Assembly: GCF_014644455.1 (NCBI RefSeq)
Contig: NZ_BMKS01000002.1
Coordinates: 310,001 to 374,000, forward strand
Source of the DNA: Caldovatus sediminis
GTDB taxonomy: Bacteria; Pseudomonadota; Alphaproteobacteria; Acetobacterales; Acetobacteraceae
Direction: 5' to 3'
Length of the DNA stretch: 64,000 nt
Part shown: positions 44,907 to 57,062 of the stretch, piece by piece
How positions within the stretch are numbered: the stretch's first letter is position 1
Layout: each line of letters begins with the position of its first letter
The notes under the pieces: model-generated
Told to the model about the DNA's origin: nothing
Databases searched by the model: none
What the model saw: only the letters and a program-made list of their open reading frames with translations
Position numbers and translations under genes: made by a program

Positions 44907-45215
44907 CGGTTCCTCCGATCTCCGCGATGTCGGGCCGCCGTCACGGCACCACCGGCAGCCGGGTTCCCCGCGCGACATGGGCGCCCGCGATCGTGGTCAC
45001 CAGCCATCGGCCCGGAACCTATTCCCGGAACCTATACTGCCGCTCCGTCATCGCCTCGAGGTCTGGCAGACGCCTTGCGCGTGCCGGTCGGGCCTGCCGC
45101 CGAGAAAGAAGCTGTCGGGCAAGGGGCCGGCCGCGCCGGCGCCGCCGGGCGGACGGAGACGCGAAACGCGGGGTTGCCCCGGCCCCGGAGCGGGGCTAAG
45201 AGGCCGGCCCGGGCC
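44907..45215. other. intergenic region upstream of tRNA-Val, with tandem repeat and tRNA promoter
   Basis: No gene seen. Two tandem 13-base units (45011-45023 and 45024-45036, 12 of 13 identical, both containing GGAACCTAT) are the only internal repeat. Nearer the tRNA, TTGCCC (45174-45179) and TAAGAG (45197-45202) are 17 bases apart and fit a promoter starting about 8 bases before the mature tRNA; this is a moderate match only. Confidence 0.45.
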
Positions 45216-45290
45216 GGGCGCGTAGCTCAGCGGGAGAGCGCCCCCCTGACACGGGGGAGGTCAGAGGTTCAATCCCTCTCGCGCCCACCA
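45216..45290 (+). tRNA. tRNA-Val (anticodon GAC)
   Basis: 75-base cloverleaf including an encoded CCA (45288-45290). Acceptor stem GGGCGCG pairs with CGCGCCC; D stem GCTC/GAGC; anticodon stem of five C-G pairs around loop CTGACAC, anticodon GAC at 45248-45250; T stem AGAGG/CCTCT with loop TTCAATC. All stems pair perfectly. Reads valine codons GUC and GUU. Confidence 0.97.
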
Positions 45291-45378
45291 TCCGGCCTCC
45301 CGGGTTGTTCCCCCCTCTCCATGCGGCCATGATCGCGCCGGCCGGGCGGGCGGCCCGGCCATGCGGGGAGGACGCGTC

Positions 45379-46386
45379 ATGGCTCGAGGGACGACGCGGC
45401 GGACCATGCCGGCGGCCGCCGCCCTGCTGGGCGCGGTGCTGGCCGCCGCGGCACCGGCGCGTGCGCAGCCGGCGGCCGCGGCGGAGTGGCCCGACCGCCC
45501 GGTGCGCTGGGTGCTGCCCTACGCCGCCGGCGGGCCGACCGACCTGATCGCCCGCATCCTCGCCGACCGCCTGTCGCAGCGCCTGCCGCACCGCGTGGTG
45601 GTGGAGAACCGCAGCGGCGCCGGCGGATCGATCGGCGCCGGCCTCGTCGCGCGCGCCGCGCCGGACGGCTCGACCTTCCTGTTCACCAACAACGGGCATG
45701 TGGTGCTGCGCCCGCTCTACCCGAGCATCGACTTCGATCCGGAGGGCGACTTCGCGGCCGTCTCGATCATCGCCGAGAGCCCGATGGTGCTGCTCGTGCC
45801 GCCGAACGCGCCGTGGCGGACGGTCGCGGAGTTCGTCGCCGCGGCGCGCGCCGCGCCGGGGCGGCTGACCTACGGCAGCACCGGCGGGGGCGGCGTGCTG
45901 CAGCTCGTCAGCCTGCTGTTCATCCGCTCGGCGGGGATCGAGCTGCAGGAGGTGGCGTATCGCGGCAGCGGGCCGGCGGTGCAGGACCTCGCGGCCGGGC
46001 GGCTCGACATGCTGTACGACGCGGGGCTGACCGGGTTCGGCCTCGCGCGCGGCGGACAGGCGCGTGCGCTCGCCGTCTCGGCGCCGCGGCGCAGCCCGGT
46101 GATGCCGGATGTGCCGACGATCGTCGAGGCGGGCTACCCCGACGCGACCTTCGCGGTGTTCCAGGTGGTGCTCGCCCCGGCCCGCACGCCGGGCGCGGTG
46201 GTCGAGCGCATGTCGCGCGAGATCGCGGCGGTGCTGCGCGAGCCCGCCATCCGCGAGCGGCTGGAGGAGCTCGGCGCGGAACGCGTCGTCGGCAGCACGC
46301 CCGCGGAGGCTGCCGAGGTGATGGCGCGCGAGACGCCGCGCTGGGCGCGGATCCTGGCCGAGGCGGGCGTGCGGCAGCAGCGCTAG
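45379..46386 (+). CDS. Bug/TctC-family substrate-binding protein (4)
   Basis: 335-residue periplasmic binding protein. ATG at 45379 has GGGGAGGA upstream; signal peptide with TTRR twin-arginine-like start, cleavage near PARAQ (residue 31). Blocks: WPDRPVRWVLPYAAGGPTDLIAR, VVENRSGAGGSIGAG, APDGSTFLFTNNG, EVAYRGSGPAVQDLAAGRLDM and VSAPRRSPVMPDVPTIVEAG. It stands 181 bases upstream of the molybdopterin hydroxylase on the same strand; a link between the imported compound and that enzyme is plausible but unproven. Confidence 0.93.
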   Translation: MARGTTRRTMPAAAALLGAVLAAAAPARAQPAAAAEWPDRPVRWVLPYAAGGPTDLIARILADRLSQRLPHRVVVENRSGAGGSIGAGLVARAAPDGSTFLFTNNGHVVLRPLYPSIDFDPEGDFAAVSIIAESPMVLLVPPNAPWRTVAEFVAAARAAPGRLTYGSTGGGGVLQLVSLLFIRSAGIELQEVAYRGSGPAVQDLAAGRLDMLYDAGLTGFGLARGGQARALAVSAPRRSPVMPDVPTIVEAGYPDATFAVFQVVLAPARTPGAVVERMSREIAAVLREPAIRERLEELGAERVVGSTPAEAAEVMARETPRWARILAEAGVRQQR

Positions 46387-46400
46387 CCCGCGACCGCCCT

Positions 46401-46429
46401 CGGCGTGCGCACCGAAGGCGGGCACGCCG
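46401..46429 (+). terminator. hairpin after the fourth Bug gene
   Basis: Eight perfect base pairs, 46401-46408 with 46422-46429, around a 13-base loop, 15 bases after the stop. No T-tract. Would suggest that the downstream molybdopterin hydroxylase has its own promoter. Confidence 0.35.
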
Positions 46430-46567
46430 GGACGCGGCCGGGGCGATGCGGTCTGGCGCGCCGGCATCGGAACGGACGGGCGGTCGGGCCGCGCGGGGTC
46501 GCCAGGCCGCGCCGCCTGGCCTAAATCTCGCCGCGATCCTTCCGGAATGCGACGAGGCCCGAGCAGC

Positions 46568-50064
<3,497 letters not shown>

Positions 50065-50229
50065 GGCGGCGGGCTCCCTCCTCGGCACGGCCGGCGCCGA
50101 GGCTAGACCGGACGCGCCGCGCTGGCGATGCCCGTCACGAGCGCGCCGCAGCGCCCGCGCCGCATCTGCTCTGCCTCCCGCCGGTCGCATGCGCCGGGCG
50201 GTGGCGCGATGGAATCCGCTGGAGCAGGT

Positions 50230-50324
50230 CGCGGACGGCTGGAATCAGCCGGGAGCGTGAAGCGGCTCGGCGGACAACGAGCGGGAGCCATGCAGCGAGC
50301 ACAGCCGAGCGGAATCGGCGCTAG
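50230..50324 (+). repeat. 95-bp dispersed repeat, copy B
   Basis: Ungapped match (80/95) to the reverse complement of 22743-22837. It ends in CTAG (50321-50324), which is also the outer edge of the inserted transposable element. If the element is removed, this CTAG joins the stop codon of the minus-strand dehydrogenase at 50801-50803, giving the same arrangement as copy A: stop codon TAG followed immediately by the repeat. Confidence 0.8.
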
Positions 50325-50752
50325 CAGCCTGTCGGCTTTGCGTCTGCGGTCTGCGCATGGGGCGGTGGTGTCTGAGGTCGGGCGAGCCGCAGGCGGTGGA
50401 GCCTGCGGCCGTTGTAGGCGAGGGCGATCAGGGTCCACTCGGCGGTGACGTTGGCGAGGCCGCGGAGATGGGAGCGGGCGAAGCCGAGGGCTGACTTGAT
50501 GATGCCGAAGACGGGCTCGATCCGGCGCGAGGAGAAGATGCCGTCGGCGTAAGCGTAGATCAGCGCCAGCGGCCGCCGCGGGTGGTCCTGCGCCCTGCCG
50601 CCGGGGATCGGCCGCACCGCAAGGGCGCCGAGCGCCACCCGCTCCACCGCCGCCACCACGCAATGCGCCGCGTCATCGGCCGGAAGCCAGCCCTGCGCGT
50701 CGGGCGGCAGGAGAAACGCCCGGTCGCGGCTGAACGGGATGAACCCCGTCAT
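50321..50752 (-). pseudogene. IS1182-family transposase, central catalytic part deleted
   Basis: 143-residue frame. Residues 1 to about 81 are the IS1182/IS5-type N-terminus (LLPPDAQGWLPADDAAHCVVAAVER ... ALIYAYADGIFSSRRIE). The frame then jumps directly to the C-terminal PVFGIIKSALGFARSHLRGL ... EWTLIALAYNGRRL segment. The 300 or so residues with the DDE catalytic core are missing, yet the frame stays open, so the deletion was in frame. The protein cannot transpose the element; its TAG stop is supplied by the terminal CTAG. Confidence 0.83.
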
Positions 50753-50804
50753 GCACGCCGGACTCGCCGGTTTCAGGCCAGACGGGAATCCGACAGGCCG
50801 CTAG
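50321..50804 (-). mobile_element. internally deleted IS1182-like element
   Basis: 484 bases bounded by imperfect terminal inverted repeats, 50321-50346 and 50779-50804, 22 of 26 positions matching. Both ends carry CTAG, which may be a four-base target duplication. The inside encodes only the two ends of a transposase. It lies in the gap between the C45 peptidase start and the dehydrogenase stop and does not break a gene. Confidence 0.78.
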
Positions 50805-51865
50805 GACGCTGCGACCCGCGCCGCGATGGCGCGGCCGGCCTCGGCCGTGCCCAGCCGGCCGCCGAGGTCGCGTGTGGACTCGCCCGCCGCGACGCTCGCC
50901 GCCACCGCCCGCTCGATCGCGCCCGAGGCGGAGGCGAAGGCGTTGTTGCCCGTCCGCTCAGCGTGCCAGGCGAGCAGCATGGCGGCGGAGAGGATCAGCG
51001 AGATCGGGTTCGCCCTGTCCTGGCCGGCGATGTCCGGCGCCGAGCCGTGCGCCGCCTGCGCCATCGCGTAGCGGTCGCCGGCGTTGATCGAGCCGCCGAG
51101 GCCGATGCTGCCCGAAAGCTCCGCCGTCAGGTCGGAAAGGATGTCGCCGAACATGTTGGTGGTGACGACCACGTCGAACCGGGCGGGGTCGCGCACCAGC
51201 AGCGCGGCCATCGCGTCCACGATCACGGTGTCGAGCGTCACCTCGGGGAAGTCCTTCGCCACGGTCCGGCAGGCCTCGAGGAACATGCCGTCGCCCTTGC
51301 GCAGCACGTTCGCCTTGTGGACCGCGGTGACCTTCCTCCGCCGCCGCGCGGCCAGCCGGAACGCGGCGCGCGCGATCCGCTCGCAGCACGGCCAGGTGAT
51401 GCGGCGCAGGGAGACGACCACGTCGGGCGTGACGCGGAGTTCCGCGTTGCCCTCCTCCATGTTGCGGTCAGCGTAGAAGCCCTCGGTGTTCTCGCGCACG
51501 ATCACGAGGTCGAAGTCCCTCGACAGCGGATTGCGCACGCCGGGATAGGTCCGCGCCGGGCGGAGGTTGGCGTAGAGGTCGAGCTTGCGGCGGAAGAAGG
51601 CCGAGGGATTGATCTCGCCCTTCGACGGGTCGCCGAGCCCGATCGAGTCCACCGGACCGAGGACGAGGCCGTCCGCGGCCTTCACCGCCTGGAACAGCTC
51701 GGGGCGCAGGCTGGTGCCGTCGCGCGCCATGGCCTCGCGTCCGGCGCGCTCCTCCTGGTAGGCGAGGCCGAGGCCGAAGCGCATGTCCGCGGCGCGCAGC
51801 ACGGCCATGGTGGCGGCGGTGATCTCCGGTCCGATCCCGTCACCGGGAACCACGACGAGGCGCAT
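50801..51865 (-). CDS. isocitrate/isopropylmalate dehydrogenase-family protein (tartrate/malate dehydrogenase-like)
   Basis: 354-residue beta-decarboxylating dehydrogenase. ATG at 51865 is preferred: it gives MRLVVVPGDGIGPEITA, the family N-terminus, and has GGAG 13 bases upstream. Substrate-binding Arg positions lie in KLDLYANLRPARTYPG and IVRENTEGFY; VHKANVLRKGDGMF and TTNMFGDILSDLTAELSGSIGLGGS-type metal/NAD loops are intact. Absence of leuC/leuD nearby and the sequence type favour tartrate/D-malate dehydrogenase over LeuB, but this is inference. Its stop codon coincides with the CTAG at the end of the deleted IS. Confidence 0.88.
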   Translation of the reverse strand: MRLVVVPGDGIGPEITAATMAVLRAADMRFGLGLAYQEERAGREAMARDGTSLRPELFQAVKAADGLVLGPVDSIGLGDPSKGEINPSAFFRRKLDLYANLRPARTYPGVRNPLSRDFDLVIVRENTEGFYADRNMEEGNAELRVTPDVVVSLRRITWPCCERIARAAFRLAARRRRKVTAVHKANVLRKGDGMFLEACRTVAKDFPEVTLDTVIVDAMAALLVRDPARFDVVVTTNMFGDILSDLTAELSGSIGLGGSINAGDRYAMAQAAHGSAPDIAGQDRANPISLILSAAMLLAWHAERTGNNAFASASGAIERAVAASVAAGESTRDLGGRLGTAEAGRAIAARVAAS

Positions 51866-52124
51866 CTTGGTTTTCTCCATCATGTGTGCCGCAGGCGGGC
51901 CGACCGCCGCGACGGCGGGCGGCGCGGGCCGTCGGGAGGGCAGGCCGCGCGTTGCGGGTTCGGATCCCGCCAGCGCGCGGCGAGCGGGCGGCCGCGCGAC
52001 GATCGGCGCCCTTGTTGGACCAGCCGCCCATCCGGCGCAAGACCGCGGCGCGCCCCGTGCGCTCCGGTCGCGCGGCATGGCCGGCGGCCGGGCGCGCGGC
52101 GGAGCGGCCCGGCGCCCTGCGCGC

Positions 52125-52895
52125 CTACAGCGCCGCGGTCATTCCGCCATCCACGTACAGCAGGTGGCCGTTGACGAAGTCGGAGGCCGGCGCGGCGAGG
52201 AACACCGTCGCGCCGACCAGCTCCTCTAGCCTGCCCCAGCGCCCGGCCGGCACGCGCCGGGTCAGCCAGGCGGTGAACTCGGGGTCGTTCACCAGCGCGT
52301 TCGTCAGCTCCGTGGCGAAATAGCCGGGCGCGACGCCGTTGACCTGGATGCCGTGCCGCGCCCATTCGGCGCAGAGCGTGCGCGTGAGCATGCGCAGCGC
52401 CCCCTTGCTCGCCGCGTATGGGGCGATGGTCGGGCGGCCGAGCTCGCTCATCACGGAGCAGATGGTGATGATCTTGCCGCCCCGTCCGCGCGCGATCATG
52501 CGCCTGCCCACCGCCTGGCAGCACCAGAAGACGCCGTCGAGGTTGGTGGCGAGCACCTCGCGCCACATCGCGGGCGGCATCTCGGCCGAGGGGGAGCGGC
52601 GCATCACGCCGGCGTTCGCGACCAGGATCCCGATCGGGCCGAGCCGCGCCTCGATTCCGGCGACCGCGTCATCCACGGCGATGGGGTCGGTCACGTCGAA
52701 CGGCGCCTGCTCTGCCGCGATGCCCGCCTCGGCGAGCGTCGCGGCGGCGGCGGCGAGCTTCGCCGGATCGCGCCCGTTCAGCACCACGCGCGCGCCGGCC
52801 TCGGCGAGGCCCTTGGCCAGGGCTAGGCCGATCCCCTGGCTCGACCCGGTAACGAGGGCGAGCCGGCCCGTCAGGTCGAACAGCGCGCGCGTCAT
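52125..52895 (-). CDS. SDR-family oxidoreductase, gluconate 5-dehydrogenase-like
   Basis: 256-residue short-chain dehydrogenase. Cofactor motif TGSSQGIG near residues 17-24, NAG at LVANAGVM, catalytic Ser in ICSVMSE and YAASK (Tyr, Lys). Start at 52895 gives MTRALFDLTGRLALVTG, the typical start of gluconate 5-dehydrogenases (256 residues), as does VVLNGRDPAKL. Probable reaction: NADP-dependent interconversion of gluconate and 5-ketogluconate, or a related sugar acid. 259 bases upstream of the dehydrogenase gene on the same strand; a weak hairpin (52087-52093/52107-52113) follows it. Confidence 0.87.
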   Translation of the reverse strand: MTRALFDLTGRLALVTGSSQGIGLALAKGLAEAGARVVLNGRDPAKLAAAAATLAEAGIAAEQAPFDVTDPIAVDDAVAGIEARLGPIGILVANAGVMRRSPSAEMPPAMWREVLATNLDGVFWCCQAVGRRMIARGRGGKIITICSVMSELGRPTIAPYAASKGALRMLTRTLCAEWARHGIQVNGVAPGYFATELTNALVNDPEFTAWLTRRVPAGRWGRLEELVGATVFLAAPASDFVNGHLLYVDGGMTAAL

Positions 52896-52989
52896 CCGCG
52901 ACCCCTTCCGTCCCGCTGCCCGTCCGCGGCCCTGGGCGGGCGGGCGGCAGAACCCTAGGGGCGAGGCGCGCGCCGGGACAAGCGGGCGC

Positions 52990-53012
52990 GGCCGGCGGAC
53001 GGGCCGCCGGCC
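52990..53012 (-). terminator. hairpin after flgH (end of flg operon)
   Basis: Nine perfect pairs, 52990-52998 with 53004-53012, around a five-base loop, beginning 17 bases after the flgH stop on the minus strand, followed by a CGCTTGT stretch. Strong stem, weak T content. Confidence 0.5.
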
Positions 53013-53028
53013 GGGCGCGTCGCGAGGT

Positions 53029-53790
53029 TCAGAACGGCAGGATGGTGTCGAGCACCTCCTGACCCCAGCGCGGCCGCTGCACGTCGGAGAGCGTGCCGCG
53101 CCCCCCATAGGCGATTCGCGCCTCCGCCAGGCGGTCGTGACGGACCGTGTTGTCCGAGGCGATGTCCTGCGGCCGGATGATGCCTGCCACCTGCAGGTCG
53201 CGCAGCTCGCTGTTCACCCGCACCTGCTGCCTCCCGGCCACGACCAGGTTGCCGTTCGGCAGGACCTGCATCACCGTCGCCGCGACCCGCAGCGCGATGG
53301 TCTCGAGGCGCCGCACCTGGCCGGCGCTGTCCACCGCGCCGCTGCTGTTGGTCGAGACGAGCCGGTCGGCCTGCACGCTGTTCGGCAGCACGCGGTTGGT
53401 CGAGGCCTCCAGGCCGAGCAGCGCCGGCACGCCCATCCGTTCGTTGTTCTCGCGCGTGCGCTGGGTGCGGTTCTGCAGCTCGGCCTCGTCCCGGATCGAG
53501 ACGAGGATGGTGACGAGATCGCCCACCGCCGCGGCGCGCTGGTCGCGCAGGAAGGTGCGGCTGCCCGGCCGCCAGAGGCTGTTGGCCGGCACGATCGGGT
53601 CCTGCGGATTGGGCATCGGCATCGCCACCGGCCGCCAGCGGGGATCGGCGGCAGGGTTGGCGATCGGCGCCATCGGCGGCGGCTCGCCGACGCGGGAGAG
53701 GCGGTCGAGCGAGCCGCAGCCGGCGAGCGCCAGCGCCGCGGTCGCCGCGAGCAGCGCGGGGGGACCGCAACGAAGAGGTGAACAGTCCAT
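53029..53790 (-). CDS. flgH: flagellar L-ring lipoprotein FlgH
   Basis: 253-residue outer-membrane lipoprotein forming the flagellar L ring. Start ATG at 53790; the lipobox LALAGC places the lipidated Cys at residue 25. Family core: NSLWRPGSRTFLRDQRAAAVGDLVTILVSI, then NGNLVVAGRQQVRVNSELRDLQVAGIIRPQDI and the closing RWGQEVLDTILPF. Last gene of flgF-flgG-flgA-flgH; 14 bases after flgA. A hairpin follows. Confidence 0.97.
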   Translation of the reverse strand: MDCSPLRCGPPALLAATAALALAGCGSLDRLSRVGEPPPMAPIANPAADPRWRPVAMPMPNPQDPIVPANSLWRPGSRTFLRDQRAAAVGDLVTILVSIRDEAELQNRTQRTRENNERMGVPALLGLEASTNRVLPNSVQADRLVSTNSSGAVDSAGQVRRLETIALRVAATVMQVLPNGNLVVAGRQQVRVNSELRDLQVAGIIRPQDIASDNTVRHDRLAEARIAYGGRGTLSDVQRPRWGQEVLDTILPF

Positions 53791-53804
53791 GCCTGCCTCC
53801 GGCC

Positions 53805-54785
53805 TCAGCGCGCCGCCATCGGCACGGCGCCGGGCCGCACCCGCACGCGGCCCGGCCCGATCGCCTCGGCCTGCACCACGGCGCGGCTCGCGAGGTTCAT
53901 CACCGGCACGACCGCGCCGCGCGGGGCGCTCTCCAGCGCGCGCCCCTGCGCCGTGAGCGTCAGGCCCGGCGCCTCGAGCAGCATCAGCACCAGCCCATGC
54001 TTGCGCACCACCTCGGGCGCGCCGAGGTCGGCGATGCCGAAGATCACCTCCGGCGCGATCGGGCGGCGCAGCTGCTGGCCGACGACCTGGTCGAGCCGCT
54101 CCGCCGCGCCGGGCCGCACCCGCTCGGCGCGCAGCCGCACCAGCCGCGCATCGCCGGGCCGGACCACATCGCCCACGGCGAGCCGACGGGTCGCCACCAC
54201 CACCGGCACGGTCGGCACGGCGCGCCCGGCAAGTCGCTGGCGGAGCAGCGGCATGCCCTCGGCCGAGACGGCCAGGGTGACGGCGAAGCGCGCGGTGGCG
54301 GCGTCGTATGCGGCCGCCTCGATGGCGAGCTGTGCCAGGGACGCCGGCGGCACCATCGGCGGGGCGAAGCCCGGGATGTCGAGCTCGGCCGTCTCGTCCA
54401 TGCCGTGGCGGACCAGCTCGTCGCGGAACAGCGCGAGGATCTCCTCGCGCGGCACCGGGCGGCCCGGGCGCTCGATCACCGCGCGCGCGTCGCCGCCGAG
54501 CGGGCGCCACGACAGGCCGTGGCGGTGCGCGATGGCGACAAGCTGCGGCGCCTCCACCACGCTGCGGCGGCCCGGCGCCGGTGCCGGACCGACCGGCGCC
54601 GCCGCGGCCCGCCCGCCGACCCCCTCGAACAGGTCGCCGAGCCGGACGACGGGGTCGTCCACCACCGCGAAGGGGCGGAGCAGGACGGGCTCCGGCGCGG
54701 CGCGCGCGCCGGACGACGGGGCGCCGGCCGCAGCCGCGAGCGGGAACGCGGCGAGGCAGAGGGCGAGCGCGAGGCGGCGGCGCAT
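53805..54785 (-). CDS. flgA: flagellar basal-body P-ring chaperone FlgA
   Basis: 326-residue periplasmic chaperone for P-ring (FlgI) assembly. Signal peptide at residues 1-29 (MRRRLALALCLAAFPLAAAA). The C-terminal SAF/ChapFlgA domain (about 195-326) has VVATRRLAVGDVVRPGDARLVRL, VGQQLRRPI and LTAQGRALESAPRGAVVPVMN, all typical. Longer than enterobacterial FlgA (about 220) as usual in alphaproteobacteria. It starts 13 bases after the flgG stop. Confidence 0.94.
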   Translation of the reverse strand: MRRRLALALCLAAFPLAAAAGAPSSGARAAPEPVLLRPFAVVDDPVVRLGDLFEGVGGRAAAAPVGPAPAPGRRSVVEAPQLVAIAHRHGLSWRPLGGDARAVIERPGRPVPREEILALFRDELVRHGMDETAELDIPGFAPPMVPPASLAQLAIEAAAYDAATARFAVTLAVSAEGMPLLRQRLAGRAVPTVPVVVATRRLAVGDVVRPGDARLVRLRAERVRPGAAERLDQVVGQQLRRPIAPEVIFGIADLGAPEVVRKHGLVLMLLEAPGLTLTAQGRALESAPRGAVVPVMNLASRAVVQAEAIGPGRVRVRPGAVPMAAR

Positions 54786-54798
54786 CGTGCGTGCCCCC

Positions 54799-55584
54799 TC
54801 AGCGCAGCCGGGTGAGCGTCGAGAGCATCTCGTCGCTCGCGGTGATCACCTTGGAGTTCATCTCGTATGCCCGCTGGGCGGTGATCAGCGCGGTGATCTC
54901 CTGCACCACGTTGACGTTGGAGGTCTCGATGAAGCCCTGCAGCACCTGGCCGAACCCCGGCTGGCCGGGCGCGGCCTGCTGCGGCTCGCCCGAGGCGGGG
55001 GTGGCGAGGAACATGTTGTCGCCGATCGCCTCCAGCCCGCCCTCGTTGGGGAAGATGGCGAGGAGGATCTGTCCCGCGAGCTGCGGGACCGTCTGCCCGT
55101 CGATCTTCGCCAGCACCTCGCCGGAGGCGTTGATCGTCACGTCGCGCGCGGCCGGCGGGATGGTGATGCCGGGCGCGACGACGAAGCCCTCGGCCGTGAC
55201 GATCGTGCCCTCGGGTGAGAGGCCGAAGGTGCCGTCGCGGGTGTAGGCCGTCTCGCCGGAGGGGAGCTGCACCTGGAAGTATCCGTTGCCCCGCACGGCG
55301 AGGTCGAAGCGGTTCTCCGTCTGCTGCAGGTTGCCCTGCTCGGCGATGCGGTAGATCGCCGCGGTCTTCACGCCGAGGCCGATCTGCGCGCCGGAGGGAA
55401 GCACGGTGCCGGTGTCCGCGCTCTGCGAGCCGACGCGGCGCAGGTTCTGGTAGATCAGGTCCTGGAACTCCGCGCGCCGCCTCTTGTAGCCGGTGGTGCT
55501 CATGTTGGCGATGTTGTTCGAGATCACCTCGACGTTGGTCTGCTGGGCCAGCATGCCGGTGGCGGCGACATGGAGGGAACGCAT
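54799..55584 (-). CDS. flgG: flagellar distal rod protein FlgG
   Basis: 261-residue rod protein. Canonical N-terminus MRSLHVAATGMLAQQTNVEVISNNIANMSTTGYKRRRAEFQDL-type sequence and C-terminal SNVNVVQEITALITAQRAYEMNSKVI, which form the coiled-coil of axial proteins. Middle contains FDLAVRGNGYFQV and AYTRDGTF. Length equals the family norm (about 261). Second gene of the operon. Confidence 0.98.
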   Translation of the reverse strand: MRSLHVAATGMLAQQTNVEVISNNIANMSTTGYKRRRAEFQDLIYQNLRRVGSQSADTGTVLPSGAQIGLGVKTAAIYRIAEQGNLQQTENRFDLAVRGNGYFQVQLPSGETAYTRDGTFGLSPEGTIVTAEGFVVAPGITIPPAARDVTINASGEVLAKIDGQTVPQLAGQILLAIFPNEGGLEAIGDNMFLATPASGEPQQAAPGQPGFGQVLQGFIETSNVNVVQEITALITAQRAYEMNSKVITASDEMLSTLTRLR

Positions 55585-55624
55585 CGCTTCGCTTCCTGTC
55601 CTTCGTGCGTGGCAGGGGGATGGC

Positions 55625-56371
55625 TCAGGCGGCGCCGCGGCGGCGCAGGATGCGCTCGACGGCGGAGGAGAGGCGTTCGCCCTCGCGCTCGACGAACTGC
55701 GCGGCGAACTGGAACTCGCGCAGCTCCGCCATCAGGCGGGTCAGCTCGATCACCGGCCGGACGTTGGAGCCCTCGACCGCGCCCTGCACCAGGGCGGGCC
55801 GCTCGACCGGAAGGGGCGGGTCGTCGGCGGCGAACAGTCGGTCGCCCTCCGCGCGGAGCCGCTGCGGATCATCGAAGCGCACGACGCGCAGCCGGGCGAT
55901 GACGCCGTTCTCGGACCGCAGCGTGCCGTCGCCCAGCACCTCGATACGCGTGTCGGCGGCGGCGATGACGATCGGACGGCTCTCGACGTCGAGTACCGGG
56001 TGTCCCTCCATGTCCACCACCCGGCGGTCGATGTCGAGGCTGAAGCGGCCAGCGCGGGTGTACCGCTCGCCGCGCGGCGTCTCCACCGCGAAGAAGCCGT
56101 CGCCGGCGATGGCGACGTCGAGGGGGTTGGCGGTGTGCTGCAGCGCGCCGGCCGTGGTGTCGCGCCAGCTCGCCCGGTCCTCGACATAGGCGACGCGCGC
56201 GCCGCCGGGAGGCGCGGCAGTCCCCCGCTGCCGGTCGAGATGCGCGGCGAAGACCATCCGATGGGCGCGGAATCCCGGCGTGTCGGCGTTGGCGATGTTG
56301 TGCGCCAGAAGCTCGGTGGCGCGCGGCTGCAGCGCAAGGCGCGAGAGCACGACATAGCCCGGGCTGTCCAT
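55625..56371 (-). CDS. flgF: flagellar proximal rod protein FlgF
   Basis: 248-residue axial protein. Start at 56371 (MDSPGYVVLSRLALQPRATE) with GGGAG upstream. LLAHNIANADTPGFRAHRMVFA, NPLDVAIAGDGFFAVETPRGERYTRAG and the terminal VEGSNVRPVIELTRLMAELREFQ-type segment are the flagellar rod family blocks. First gene of the minus-strand operon, divergent from fliL with 208 bases in between where I see no clear sigma54 or sigma28 promoter. Confidence 0.95.
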   Translation of the reverse strand: MDSPGYVVLSRLALQPRATELLAHNIANADTPGFRAHRMVFAAHLDRQRGTAAPPGGARVAYVEDRASWRDTTAGALQHTANPLDVAIAGDGFFAVETPRGERYTRAGRFSLDIDRRVVDMEGHPVLDVESRPIVIAAADTRIEVLGDGTLRSENGVIARLRVVRFDDPQRLRAEGDRLFAADDPPLPVERPALVQGAVEGSNVRPVIELTRLMAELREFQFAAQFVEREGERLSSAVERILRRRGAA

Positions 56372-56579
56372 CGGCGCGTCTCCCTGCGGCGACAAGCGGT
56401 CCTGCGGCCTTCCGGGCAAGCCGCGTGCCAGTCCGCGGGCGAAGGATCGGCGGCGGCGGGGGCGGACAGCCCGGCAGCTTCTGCCGCCACCCGGCAGCCC
56501 TGGCCGCGCAAGCCTTCGTTAAGACGGCGCGGCCATGCTCCGCCGCATTCGGTACGAACTGCGGAGAGGGGATCGGGCC

Positions 56580-57062
56580 ATGTCGGCCGCGGGACGATCG
56601 GAGGGTGCGGGGACGGGGCAGCCAGAAGCCGGGCGGCGCAAACGCGGCGCCGGTTTCCTGCTGGCGGCGCTGCTGCTCGGGCTTCCCGCGACGGGGCTGT
56701 GGTTCGCCGGCGTGGTGCCGCTGGCCGGCGGCGCCGATGCGCGGGCCGCGCCCCGCCCGCCGGCATTCTTCGAACTGCCGGAGGTGGTGTCCAACCTCAA
56801 CGTCACCGGCCGGCGCGCATCCTACGTGAGGCTGCGCAGCAAGCTGGAGCTCGCGCGCGCCGAGGACGCCGCTATGGTGCAGGCGGCGCTGCCCCGGGTC
56901 CTCGACCTGTTCGCCACCTATCTGCGCGAGATGCGGCCGGAGGAGCTGCGCGGCTCCGTCGGCACGCAGCGGCTGCGCGAGGAGCTGCTGGCGCGGATCA
57001 ACCTCGCCGTCGCGCCGGCGCGGGTGAACGACGTCCTGTTCCTCGAGATCCTCGTGCAATGA
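56580..57062 (+). CDS. fliL: flagellar basal body-associated protein FliL
   Basis: 160-residue single-pass inner-membrane protein that supports stator function. ATG at 56580 with GGAGAGGGG upstream is preferred over the ATG at 56535. One transmembrane helix at about residues 25-45 (FLLAALLLGLPATGLWFAGV), then the FliL domain with FFELPEVVSNLN and the C-terminal INLAVAPARVNDVLFLEILVQ. Overlaps fliM by ATGA. Confidence 0.93.
   Translation: MSAAGRSEGAGTGQPEAGRRKRGAGFLLAALLLGLPATGLWFAGVVPLAGGADARAAPRPPAFFELPEVVSNLNVTGRRASYVRLRSKLELARAEDAAMVQAALPRVLDLFATYLREMRPEELRGSVGTQRLREELLARINLAVAPARVNDVLFLEILVQ

Noticed and set aside
45011-45050. EcfG-type promoter (GGAAC ... CGTT)
   Set aside because: Two GGAAC elements exist but the only CGT-like -10 is 14 bases away and reads CGTC; spacing and sequence do not fit.
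56372-56579. sigma54 or sigma28 promoter between flgF and fliL
   Set aside because: Candidate GG/GC pairs had wrong spacing (8 or 11 instead of 10); none was good enough to report.
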